A DNA stretch of 64,000 nt from positions 186,001 through 250,000 of the forward strand of contig JBEYHY010000001.1 of NCBI GenBank assembly GCA_040635515.1. Reading direction: 5' to 3'. The translations under genes were made by a program, and so were the position numbers. Positions 31,477 through 39,396 of the stretch are shown here, in pieces. This DNA comes from Prauserella_A sp040635515 (GTDB lineage Bacteria; Actinomycetota; Actinomycetes; Mycobacteriales; Pseudonocardiaceae). Positions within the stretch are counted from its first letter, which is position 1. Each line of letters starts with the position of its first letter. Below the pieces are notes generated by a model. It did no database searches and was not told the DNA's origin. It was given only the letters and a program-made list of their open reading frames with translations.

Positions 31477-32991
31477 CTACTGAGTACTGGTGTGGTTTCC
31501 GGTGTGTTCGGCGGTGGATCCGGGGGCTTCCGCGTCCGGCTCGGCGGGGACCTCCTGTTTGCTCGCGACGATGGCGGCGAGCGCGGTCGTCACGGGAACC
31601 GCGGCGACGATGCCGATGCTGCCCGCGAGCGTGCGCACGATCTCCTGCGCGATGTCCTGCGAGCCGAGAATCGTGCCGAGCCCGACCCCGGAAAGCGACG
31701 CGAGTAGCAGCACCGGCAGCGCGGCTCCCGCGTAGGCCATGACGAGCGTGTTCACGGCGGAGCCGACGTGGTCGCGGCCGATGCGCAGGCCGGCGCCGTA
31801 GAGCTGGCGCCAGTTCAGCGAGGGATTTGCCCTGCGCAGTTCCCACACCGCCGAGGTCTGCGTGACCGTGACGTCGTCGAGAACACCGAGCGCACCGATG
31901 ACGACGCCGGCGAGCAGCAGCCCCCTCGCGTCGATGCCGTGACCGAGCGCGGCGATGAGGATCGTGGTGTCCTCGTCGAGCCCGGTCAGTGCCGAGGCCG
32001 CGGAGAAGATCGCCGCCAGAACACCGATCAGCGCGAGGCTGATCATGGTGCCGAGCACCGCCACCGAGGTGCGGGCCGACAGCCCGTGGGTCAGATACAA
32101 CGCGACGAACATGATCAGCCCGGAACCGGCGATCGCGACGAGCAGCGGATTTTCACCGGCCAATATCGCGGGCAGGATGAAAAGCGCGATCACGAGGAAA
32201 CTCAGGCCCAGCGCGACCAGCGCGGCGAGGCCACGCCATCGGCCGAGCACGATCACGGCCAGCGCGAACAGCCCCGCGAGCAGCAGAAGCGGAGCCCCTC
32301 GCTGGAAGTCCTGAATCTGGTACGACTCCGACTCCTCCGGCTGGGCGCCGCTGTAGGACAGCACCACTTCGTCGCCCGCGGCGAATCGTGGTGTGCTCGG
32401 CTCGATGGGAACGACCTTGGTGATCGTCGAGCCCTCCGCTTCGCCCTCGCTCAGCGTCACCTCGACGGTGAGGCATTCCTTCCCGTCCGCCGGAGGAGCT
32501 CCCACCTGGACCTGCCCCGGTGCGAGGCACGGGCCGACCGCCGCCGAGGTGATCTCGCCGTCGATGGGTACGCCGCTCGGCATGTGGCTGCGCGTGGGCG
32601 GCTCGCCCCACGGGTAGAGCACGAAAACCCCGACCACCGTGAGCAACGCGATCGGGGCCAGCAGTGCGATCAGCAGGGTGCGAACCCTGCGGGACGCGGG
32701 TTCGGCGGGCCCGTGGCCGTGGCCGTGGCCGTGTGAGTGGCCGTGGCCGTGTGCGGGGGTGGCCCGGGATGACCGGCGCCGCACCGGTGGGGGAGCCGTT
32801 GCCGCCGTGTCCTCGCTGCCGCTGCGCACCTCGCCCTGTTCCCGGGGTGCCCGACGTGCCCTGGGTGCCAGGGGTACCGGGTGTTCGCGAGGTGCCCGGC
32901 GTTCGCGGCGTTCCGGCGTGGGCGGCACTCTGCGAATGGGGCCGGTGTCGTCGTCGGAGAGGTCTCGGGGCACCGGCACATCCTCCGTCAC
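31477..32991 (-). CDS. YibE/F-family membrane protein with His-rich tail
   Basis: 504-residue integral membrane protein. The C-terminal 400 residues contain an extracytoplasmic beta domain between the first and second helices (VTLSEGEAEGSTITKVVPIE) and about seven further helices with the YibE/F signatures GHGIDARGLLLAGVVIGALG and VLDDVTVTQTSAVWEL. The first 100 residues are cytoplasmic and Pro/Arg-rich, ending in alternating His-Gly with seven His at 81-93, a likely metal-binding tail. The GTG at 32991 is the best start seen, but its ribosome site is weak and the frame is open upstream to 33339. Function unknown; perhaps metal-linked transport. Confidence 0.82.
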   Translation of the reverse strand: MTEDVPVPRDLSDDDTGPIRRVPPTPERRERRAPREHPVPLAPRARRAPREQGEVRSGSEDTAATAPPPVRRRSSRATPAHGHGHSHGHGHGHGPAEPASRRVRTLLIALLAPIALLTVVGVFVLYPWGEPPTRSHMPSGVPIDGEITSAAVGPCLAPGQVQVGAPPADGKECLTVEVTLSEGEAEGSTITKVVPIEPSTPRFAAGDEVVLSYSGAQPEESESYQIQDFQRGAPLLLLAGLFALAVIVLGRWRGLAALVALGLSFLVIALFILPAILAGENPLLVAIAGSGLIMFVALYLTHGLSARTSVAVLGTMISLALIGVLAAIFSAASALTGLDEDTTILIAALGHGIDARGLLLAGVVIGALGVLDDVTVTQTSAVWELRRANPSLNWRQLYGAGLRIGRDHVGSAVNTLVMAYAGAALPVLLLASLSGVGLGTILGSQDIAQEIVRTLAGSIGIVAAVPVTTALAAIVASKQEVPAEPDAEAPGSTAEHTGNHTSTQ

Positions 32992-33311
32992 CGCCGTCCC
33001 GGTCCTTCGCCAGGGAGCGCGGAACTCGGCGGAACCGGCCCGGCGGTACCCGCGTCTGAGTGGATCGAGAAGGTTGATCAAGAGAGCGGCATTCGCGGCG
33101 GGCAGCGTGGTGGCGGCTCTGGGCACCCGACTCACGTCCGGCTGGGGGTCGGACGTGACCGGGACCAGACGCCACCACGCTGCCCGCTTTCTTCTGTGTG
33201 GCGGCGTGATTTCCGCGCCCGATTCCGCCGAACGAAATGTCCATGTTGTCCAGCGCGGTTTCCCGGTACACGCTCGGCTGATCCGGCAAGAGCCACACAG
33301 GGAGCGGTGAC
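32992..33311. other. 320-bp divergent intergenic region
   Basis: Lies between the YibE/F gene (minus) and the ThDP enzyme gene (plus). I see no gene with a convincing start, and no clear operator. The minus-strand frame of the YibE/F protein stays open through it to 33339, so a longer N terminus cannot be ruled out. Promoters for both genes must lie here. Confidence 0.5.
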
Positions 33312-35033
33312 GTGAGCGACTACACGACGACGAGGGCATTCCTGGAAGCGCTCGCGGAGGGCGGCGTCAAGTACGCGTTCGCCAATCTCGGCAGTGACCA
33401 TCCCGCGCTGGTCGAGACCTATGCGATGGCGCGGCAGGAGGGGTTCGCCGACACGCTGCCGGAACTCATCATCTGTCCACACGAGAGTGTCGCGATGTCG
33501 GCCGCGCAGGGCTACGCCCAGGTGACCGGCATTCCGCAGGCCGTGCTGGTGCACGTCGAATGCGGAACACAGAACATCGGCGGAATGCTGCACAACGCCG
33601 CGAAGGGCAGGTTCGGTGTGCTGCTCTACGCGGGTGCCTCGCCCTACACCCAGGAAGGGGAGATGTTCGGCAGCCGCAACGAGTTCATCCAGTGGATCCA
33701 GGACGTGCACGACCAGCGCGGCATCGTGCGCGGGTACACCAAGTACGACAACGAGATCCGGACCGGGCACAACGTCAAGCAGCTGGTGCACAGGGCGCTC
33801 CAGCTCGCCCGGAGCGAGCCGGCGGGCCCCGTCTACCTGGTCGGTCCGCGCGAGGTGATGGAAGCCGGCATTCCTGTCCAGCAAGGACATCCGGAGCAGT
33901 ACAGCCCGGTTGCGCCTGCCGCGCTCGCACCCTCCGTCGTCGAGGACATCGCGAGCGCGCTGCTGACGGCACGCGCACCCGTCGTGGTGACCTCGTACCT
34001 CGGCAAGGACCCTTCGGCGGTACCCGAGCTCGTCGCGCTGTGCGAATCCCTGGCACTGCCGGTGATCGAGTCGGTGCCGATGCACCTGAACTTCCCTGCC
34101 GACCATCCCCTCCACTGGGGCTACCAGTGGAACGACCAGCACCACAATCCGTTGCTGGAGAACGCCGACGTCGTGCTCGTGCTGGGCAGCGACGTGCCGT
34201 GGATCCCCACGAAGAACCGGCCCTCCGCCGAAGCGAGGCTGTTCGTCGTCGACACCGACCCGCTCAAGGAGCAGATGCCCCTGTGGCACGTTCCGGCCGA
34301 GCGGTTCGCCATGGCCGACCTGCGCACCGCGGTCGGGCAGCTCAGGGAACGGATCGAGGGTGAAGGCGTCGATCGAGAGCTCGTCGAGGCGCGGCTGGCG
34401 ACCGCGACGGCCGAACACGACCGGCAGCGCGCCGAGCAGACCGGGCGCGAACAACCCGACGGCGACACGATCACCCCGGAATACCTCGTCGCGTGCGTGC
34501 GGGACGCCATCGACGACGACACGCTCGTGCTGTCCGAGGCGATCACCAACTACCCGGTCGTCAACCAGCATCTCCGGCGCAACAGGCCCGGCTCACTGCT
34601 CGGCTCCGGCGGCGGCTCGCTCGGCTGGTCGGCCGGCGCGGCGATCGGCGCGAAACTGGCCGATCCCGGACGCACGGTCGTCTCGCTCATCGGCGACGGA
34701 ACCTACCTGTTCGGCGTGCCCTCGTCGGCGCAGTGGGTCGCTCGCCGGTACGGCACCCCCAGCCTCACCGTCATCTTCGACAACCGGGGCTGGAAGGCGC
34801 CCAAGATGTCGACGCTGTCGGTGCGTCCCGACGGTGTCGCCGCGACGATGGACGACTTCAACGTGAGCTTTACCCCCGAGGCCGATCTGCCGGGTATCGC
34901 CGCCGCGGCGGGAGGGGCATGGGGTCGCACGGTCGGTGTCGCGAGCGAGCTGAAGGGCGCGCTCGCCGAGGCGCTGGAGGTCGTCAGGGGCGGCAGGTCG
35001 GCGGTGCTGAGCGTGCACGTTCCCGAGGTGTGA
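33312..35033 (+). CDS. ThDP-dependent decarboxylase/acetolactate synthase-like enzyme
   Basis: 573-residue enzyme with the three ThDP domains. The catalytic Glu is E58 in CPHESVAMSAAQGYAQVTG; the cofactor motif GDG (about 461-463) runs to DNRGW about 25 residues on. The pattern fits the acetolactate synthase/benzoylformate decarboxylase superfamily. The FAD-binding residues of true acetolactate synthases are not evident, and no small subunit follows. GTG start with GGGAGCGG upstream. An IclR regulator follows 34 nt later and an aldehyde dehydrogenase lies just beyond, suggesting decarboxylation of a 2-oxoacid to an aldehyde that is then oxidised; this is inference. Confidence 0.85.
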   Translation: MSDYTTTRAFLEALAEGGVKYAFANLGSDHPALVETYAMARQEGFADTLPELIICPHESVAMSAAQGYAQVTGIPQAVLVHVECGTQNIGGMLHNAAKGRFGVLLYAGASPYTQEGEMFGSRNEFIQWIQDVHDQRGIVRGYTKYDNEIRTGHNVKQLVHRALQLARSEPAGPVYLVGPREVMEAGIPVQQGHPEQYSPVAPAALAPSVVEDIASALLTARAPVVVTSYLGKDPSAVPELVALCESLALPVIESVPMHLNFPADHPLHWGYQWNDQHHNPLLENADVVLVLGSDVPWIPTKNRPSAEARLFVVDTDPLKEQMPLWHVPAERFAMADLRTAVGQLRERIEGEGVDRELVEARLATATAEHDRQRAEQTGREQPDGDTITPEYLVACVRDAIDDDTLVLSEAITNYPVVNQHLRRNRPGSLLGSGGGSLGWSAGAAIGAKLADPGRTVVSLIGDGTYLFGVPSSAQWVARRYGTPSLTVIFDNRGWKAPKMSTLSVRPDGVAATMDDFNVSFTPEADLPGIAAAAGGAWGRTVGVASELKGALAEALEVVRGGRSAVLSVHVPEV

Positions 35034-35067
35034 ACCTTCCTGGACTTTCACTGAATGGAAGGACTAC

Positions 35068-35874
35068 TTGCTCGGCGGGCCGGGGATGGCCACCATCACG
35101 CTCGTGAGCGGGCACAGTGGCCGGACCGGATCGCCTGCACCGAAATCGGTGCTGGCGAGAGGCCTGTCGCTGCTCGACACGTTCAGCGCGGGTGAGCCCG
35201 AACTGAGCCTCGCCGAGATCTCCGCGCGGAGCGGACTGCCGAAGCCGACCGCGCACCGGTTGCTCGGCGAGCTGGTCGAGTGGGGCGCGCTCGAACGGTG
35301 CAGGCCCGGCCACTACCGGCTGGCGACCAAGCTGTTCCGGCTCGGCCAGCTCGTTCCCCGCCACCGGCTGTTACGCGAGGCCGCGCTGCCGCAACTCGAA
35401 GAGCTCTACGAACTCAGCCACGAGAACGTGCATCTCGCCGTGCCCGACAACCTCTACACCCTCTTCCTGGAGAAACTCACCGGCAAGGAGTCGATGGCCA
35501 TCAGGTCGAGGGTCGGCGGCCGGATGCCCTCGCACTGCACGGCCACGGGCAAGGTCTTTCTCGCGTGGGGAGGAAGGGACCGGCTGCGCAGGGTCGTCGA
35601 CGCCGGCCTGCCGAGGCTGACACCGAGGACCATCGTCCTGCCCGGCCTGTTGCACCAGGAACTTGAGCGGACCGTCGCACGTGGCATCGGCATCAACAGG
35701 GAGGAAGCGGAGCCGGGAGTCGCCGCCGTCGCCGCACCGGTACACGGCGAGCGAGGCCAGGTCGTCGCCGCGCTTTCGATCACCGGCCGGTCGCACCGGC
35801 TCGACGTCGACCGGCTCGGCGGGCTCGTCCGCGCGGCCGCGAACACCGTGTCGGCGACACTCGGCTCCCGGTGA
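35068..35874 (+). CDS. IclR-family transcriptional regulator
   Basis: 268-residue regulator. The N-terminal winged helix (residues about 20-85, LSLAEISARSGLPKPTAHRLL) is followed by the IclR ligand domain with MAIRSRVGGRMPSHCTATGK and a C-terminal GVAAVAAPVHGERGQVVAALSI. The TTG at 35068 has AAGGA about 6 nt upstream; the ATG at 35086 is an alternative giving a six-residue shorter protein. It sits directly after the ThDP enzyme gene, so it likely controls the ThDP/aldehyde dehydrogenase pathway. Confidence 0.9.
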   Translation: MLGGPGMATITLVSGHSGRTGSPAPKSVLARGLSLLDTFSAGEPELSLAEISARSGLPKPTAHRLLGELVEWGALERCRPGHYRLATKLFRLGQLVPRHRLLREAALPQLEELYELSHENVHLAVPDNLYTLFLEKLTGKESMAIRSRVGGRMPSHCTATGKVFLAWGGRDRLRRVVDAGLPRLTPRTIVLPGLLHQELERTVARGIGINREEAEPGVAAVAAPVHGERGQVVAALSITGRSHRLDVDRLGGLVRAAANTVSATLGSR

Positions 35875-35875
35875 G

Positions 35876-35908
35876 CGCTTCGCCTGCCCGCGAGGGGCAG
35901 GCGAAGCG
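35876..35908. terminator. Bidirectional terminator between iclR and aldehyde dehydrogenase
   Basis: A 14-bp perfect stem (arm CGCTTCGCCTGCCC) with loop GCGAG lies between the stop codons of the convergent iclR and aldehyde dehydrogenase genes. Confidence 0.75.
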
Positions 35909-35913
35909 GGTGC

Positions 35914-37374
35914 TCAGAACGGGTAGCCGGCCACGTCACCGCGCACGGTGATCCAGCGGGTCTCGGTGAACGCCTCGATGTTGGCCCTCGCCCCGCCGAA
36001 CCGGGAACCGGTCCCCGAGGCCAGCACCCCGCCGAACGGCGCGTGAGCCTCGTCGTTCACGGTCTGGTCGTTGATGTGCACGATGCCGGTCGGAATCCGC
36101 TCGGCCAGCGCGAGACCCCTCGTCACGTCCTTGGTGAGGATGCCGAGCGAAAGTCCGTACTCACTGCCAGCCGCCAGCTCGGCCGCCTCCTCGATGGTGC
36201 GGAACGACGCGACCGGGGCGACAGGGCCGAACACCTCGTCGTCGTAGGCCGGAACGCCCGGTTTCGCACCGGCCAGCACCGTCGGCCGGTAGAACAGGCC
36301 CTCGTACTCGCCACCGGTGGCGACCCTCGCGCCCGCGCCCGCACTCGACGTGACGAGTCCGTGGATCTTGTCGCGCTGCCGCTCGTCGATGATCGGGCCC
36401 AGCGCGACCTCGGCCTCGGCGGGATCGCCGACCGGCAGCCGGGCCGCGGTCTCCGCCAGACGCTCGACATAGCTGTCGTAGAGCGATTCGTGCACGAGAT
36501 GCCTGCCGGTCGTCATGCAGATCTGGCCCTGGTGGAAGAACGAACCCCAGGCCGCCGCGCTCGTGGTGGTTTCGACGTCGGCGTCGTCGAGCACGATCAT
36601 GGCCGAGTTGCCGCCCAGTTCCAGGTGAGCGCGCTTGAGGTGGCGGCCGGCGAGTTCGCCGACGGCCCTTCCCGCTCCGGTCGAGCCGGTGAACGAGATC
36701 ACCCGCACGTGTGGGTCCTCGATCATGGCGGTGCCGATGTCGGCGCCACCTGGCAGCACGTGGAAAACCCCGGCGGGCAGTCCGGCTTCCTCGAACACCC
36801 TCGCCAGCGCGACCCCGCCGCAGACGGCGGTGCGGGGGTCCGGCTTGAGCAGCACGGCGTTGCCGAGCGCGAGCGCGGGAGCCACCGAGCGGATCGACAG
36901 GATCAGCGGTGCGTTGAACGGCGCGATGACACCGACGACTCCCGCGGGCACCCGCTTGGCCATGCTGAGCCGGGGCGCCTCGCTCGGCAGCAGTTCGCCG
37001 AGCGCCTGCGAGGGCAGCGCGGAGGCCTCGAAGCATTCGCCCTCGGCGACGTGCAACTCGAAGTCGGCCTTGCCGGGGATGCTGCCGGATTCGCGGATGA
37101 GCCAGTCCTTCAGCTCGGCGGCGTGCGTGTTCCACAGCTCGCCTGCCTTGCGCAGGATCGCGGCGCGTTCCTGGAACGGAGTCGCCGCCCAGGCTCGCTG
37201 GGCTTCGGCGGCCCGCGCCGCGCTCGCCGTGACATCGGCCGGTGCGGCCGCGCCGACCCTGCCCAGCTCTCGCCCGGTGGCCGGTTCGACGACGACGGCG
37301 TCGCCGCCCGCCGCTGTTTCCCACGAACCGGTGAAGATCCGGCCGTGCCATTTCTCGGCGTCGAGAAAGCTCAC
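35914..37374 (-). CDS. Aldehyde dehydrogenase, benzaldehyde/vanillin-dehydrogenase-like
   Basis: 486-residue NAD(P)-dependent aldehyde dehydrogenase. Catalytic C286 lies in FFHQGQICMTTGRH and general base E252 in LELGGNS; the cofactor site FTGSTGAGRAVG is present. The FFHQGQICMTTGR pattern and VGVIAPFNAPLILSIRSVAPALALGNAV are typical of benzaldehyde, salicylaldehyde and vanillin dehydrogenases. GTG start with AAGGAG 6 nt upstream. It converges on the ThDP/iclR pair, and together they could turn an aryl or branched 2-oxoacid into an acid via an aldehyde. The substrate is not proven. Confidence 0.92.
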   Translation of the reverse strand: MSFLDAEKWHGRIFTGSWETAAGGDAVVVEPATGRELGRVGAAAPADVTASAARAAEAQRAWAATPFQERAAILRKAGELWNTHAAELKDWLIRESGSIPGKADFELHVAEGECFEASALPSQALGELLPSEAPRLSMAKRVPAGVVGVIAPFNAPLILSIRSVAPALALGNAVLLKPDPRTAVCGGVALARVFEEAGLPAGVFHVLPGGADIGTAMIEDPHVRVISFTGSTGAGRAVGELAGRHLKRAHLELGGNSAMIVLDDADVETTTSAAAWGSFFHQGQICMTTGRHLVHESLYDSYVERLAETAARLPVGDPAEAEVALGPIIDERQRDKIHGLVTSSAGAGARVATGGEYEGLFYRPTVLAGAKPGVPAYDDEVFGPVAPVASFRTIEEAAELAAGSEYGLSLGILTKDVTRGLALAERIPTGIVHINDQTVNDEAHAPFGGVLASGTGSRFGGARANIEAFTETRWITVRGDVAGYPF

Positions 37375-37588
37375 GAGTGCTCCTTGGTCGCTGGGTGCTT
37401 GCCTGCCGGATTCGCTGACTGGTGGCGAATGGCCGGGAGTGCTGGTGGCGTCATCATGAGCCGCTGACCGCTTCGGCCGCAGTGTCCCTTTTCGTTGAGT
37501 GGAACATGAGCCCCGGTTGCCCGCAGGGCAGGGCGAGCGGTCAGGAATCGAGAAGCCCGTCGTGAAAGGGCGGCCTAGCCTGACCGGC

Positions 37589-37999
37589 ATGGCAATCACC
37601 ATCAACACGGCTTCCCTCCCGCACGAGGATCCGGAAGCGTCGCTGTCCTTCTATCGTGACCTGCTCGGCTTCGAGGTACGCAGCGATGTCGGCAACGGCA
37701 GGATGCGCTGGATCACGGTCGGACCCTCCGGCCAGCCGGGGACCTCGATCCTGCTCGCTCCTCCCGTCGCCGACCCCGGCGTCACCGACGAGGAGCGTCG
37801 CGTCATCGCCGAGATGATGGCCAAGGGCACCTACGGCTGGATCATGCTCGCGAGTACCGACCTCGATGACACGTTCGAGCGATTGCGGGCGGGCGGCGCG
37901 GAGGTCGTCCAGGAGCCGACCGACCAGCCGTGGGGTATGCGCGACTGCGCGTTCCGCGACCCATCCGGCAACCACATCCGTATCAACGAGGTGCGCTGA
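37589..37999 (+). CDS. VOC-family (glyoxalase/dioxygenase-fold) protein
   Basis: 136-residue single-unit vicinal oxygen chelate protein: paired beta-alpha-beta-beta-beta modules beginning INTASLPHEDPEASLSFYRDLLGF and ending FRDPSGNHIRINEV, with a candidate metal His near the N terminus and Glu near the C terminus. The family includes glyoxalase I, dioxygenases and antibiotic-binding proteins; the substrate is unknown. The start at 37589 gives the standard N terminus. It is divergent from the aldehyde dehydrogenase gene. Confidence 0.88.
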   Translation: MAITINTASLPHEDPEASLSFYRDLLGFEVRSDVGNGRMRWITVGPSGQPGTSILLAPPVADPGVTDEERRVIAEMMAKGTYGWIMLASTDLDDTFERLRAGGAEVVQEPTDQPWGMRDCAFRDPSGNHIRINEVR

Positions 38000-38013
38000 G
38001 CGGCGGCAGCGGA

Positions 38014-38042
38014 TTGACACGTGTTCGAACGTATGTTCGAAT
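38014..38042 (+). promoter_or_regulatory. SOS-box promoter of the radical SAM gene
   Basis: TCGAACGTATGTTCGA (38025-38040) is a perfect match to the actinobacterial LexA consensus. It lies between TTGACA (38014-38019) and a possible -10 TCGAAT (38037-38042, 17-bp spacer), so LexA would block the promoter. The GTG start at 38049 is 7 nt past the -10, implying a leaderless mRNA. From memory, the M. tuberculosis orthologue Rv2578c is also LexA-regulated. Confidence 0.85.
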
Positions 38043-38048
38043 CGTGGG

Positions 38049-39146
38049 GTGAGGTGGGAACGGCAGCGCGTCGGCGACGAGCGCGACGAGGAACACGCGA
38101 CGGGGCGCCAGGCGCAACAGCGACAACAGCCACAGCAGGCACTGCTGGGTCTTTCCGGGCTGCTGCGGTCGGTCACGTCGCCTGACTTCGCGGGTGTCAC
38201 CTTCCACGAGGTGCGGGCGAAGTCGGTGCTCAACAAGGTCGCCGGTGCGGCAAGGGTTCCGTTCCAGTGGACGGTCAATCCCTACCGGGGGTGCTCGCAC
38301 GCCTGCGTGTACTGCTTCGCGCGGCAATCCCACACATACCTGGAGTTCGACGCGGGGGAGGACTTCAACAGCCAGGTGGTGGTCAAGGTCAACGCGCCGG
38401 AGGTCCTCGCGGCCCAGGTGCGGCGGCGGAGCTGGACGCGGGAGCACGTCGCGATGGGAACCAACACCGACCCCTATCAGCGTGCGGAGGGCAAATACCG
38501 GCTGATGCCGGGGATCATCGGCGCGCTCGCGGATTCGGGGACCCCGTTCTCGATACTCACGAAGGGGACGATGCTCAGCAGAGACCTGCCGTTGCTGCGA
38601 TCGGTGAGCACGGACGTTCCCGTCGGGCTCGGGGTGTCCATCGCGCTGCTCGACCGGTCGATGCAGCGGCGTCTCGAACCGGGGACCCCGAGCCCGCAAG
38701 CCAGGCTCGACCTGGTGCGCAGGGCGAGCGACGCGGGTCTGCCCTGCGGGGTGTTCGTCGCGCCGGTGCTGCCGGGGCTCACGGACTCCAGGGAAGTGCT
38801 CGACGATCTGCTCGCCGAGATCGCGGCGGCGGGCGCGACGGGCGCGACGATCATTCCGCTGCACCTGCGTCCCGGCACCCGCGAGTGGTTCGCGAGCTGG
38901 CTCGCGGCTGAGCATCCGGGGCTCGTGCCGAGATACCGGGCGTTGTACGGCAACGGCAGTTACGCGAGTGCGAGCTACCGGCAGCGGCTCGCCGCGAGGG
39001 TGGAACCGCTGTTGCGGGCACATGGGCTCGCGCCCGAACAGCGCTCCAGCGAGCGCGGTGTGCCAGGCGACGAGCGGGCAAGCTGGCCGGAGGGCAGCAT
39101 GCCCTCGGCGGGTGCGGCGAGGGGAGAGCAGATGACGTTGCTGTGA
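38049..39146 (+). CDS. DNA-damage-inducible radical SAM protein (Rv2578c-like)
   Basis: 365-residue radical SAM enzyme of the SPL-like/Rv2578c group. The [4Fe-4S]-binding CX3CX2C is C82, C86, C89 in GCSHACVYCFAR, with the context NPYRGC and GTNTDPYQRAEGKYRLMPGI. The GTG at 38049 gives VRWERQ, matching the orthologue's MRWARQ start. A perfect SOS box overlaps the promoter, so it is expected to be induced by DNA damage. The relation to spore photoproduct lyase-type proteins and this control suggest a DNA repair or nucleic-acid modification role, but no activity is known. Confidence 0.9.
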   Translation: MRWERQRVGDERDEEHATGRQAQQRQQPQQALLGLSGLLRSVTSPDFAGVTFHEVRAKSVLNKVAGAARVPFQWTVNPYRGCSHACVYCFARQSHTYLEFDAGEDFNSQVVVKVNAPEVLAAQVRRRSWTREHVAMGTNTDPYQRAEGKYRLMPGIIGALADSGTPFSILTKGTMLSRDLPLLRSVSTDVPVGLGVSIALLDRSMQRRLEPGTPSPQARLDLVRRASDAGLPCGVFVAPVLPGLTDSREVLDDLLAEIAAAGATGATIIPLHLRPGTREWFASWLAAEHPGLVPRYRALYGNGSYASASYRQRLAARVEPLLRAHGLAPEQRSSERGVPGDERASWPEGSMPSAGAARGEQMTLL

Positions 39147-39396
39147 TCGGGCGGCCGGTGTCTCGGGGAAACCTGGTGGCGCCGTGCCCCGGTCGGTTCG
39201 TTAACCTGGGCCGTCGGCCAACCGGCGGCATCCACGTATCACGGATGCCGGACGGGACCGGCGGAAAGGCGATCCGCGGCGGCAGCCCGCCCTCGCGGTG
39301 ACAGAGACGGAAACCAGGCAGACCGAGACGTGCGGGGCGGAAGAGCCGCCTTGCCGACACTACCGACCACCATCGCTTCCGAGAGGACCCCGCGAA

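Noticed and set aside
33312..35033. Acetolactate synthase large subunit IlvB
   Set aside because: No IlvN gene follows, FAD-site residues are not evident, and the neighbours are IclR and an aldehyde dehydrogenase.
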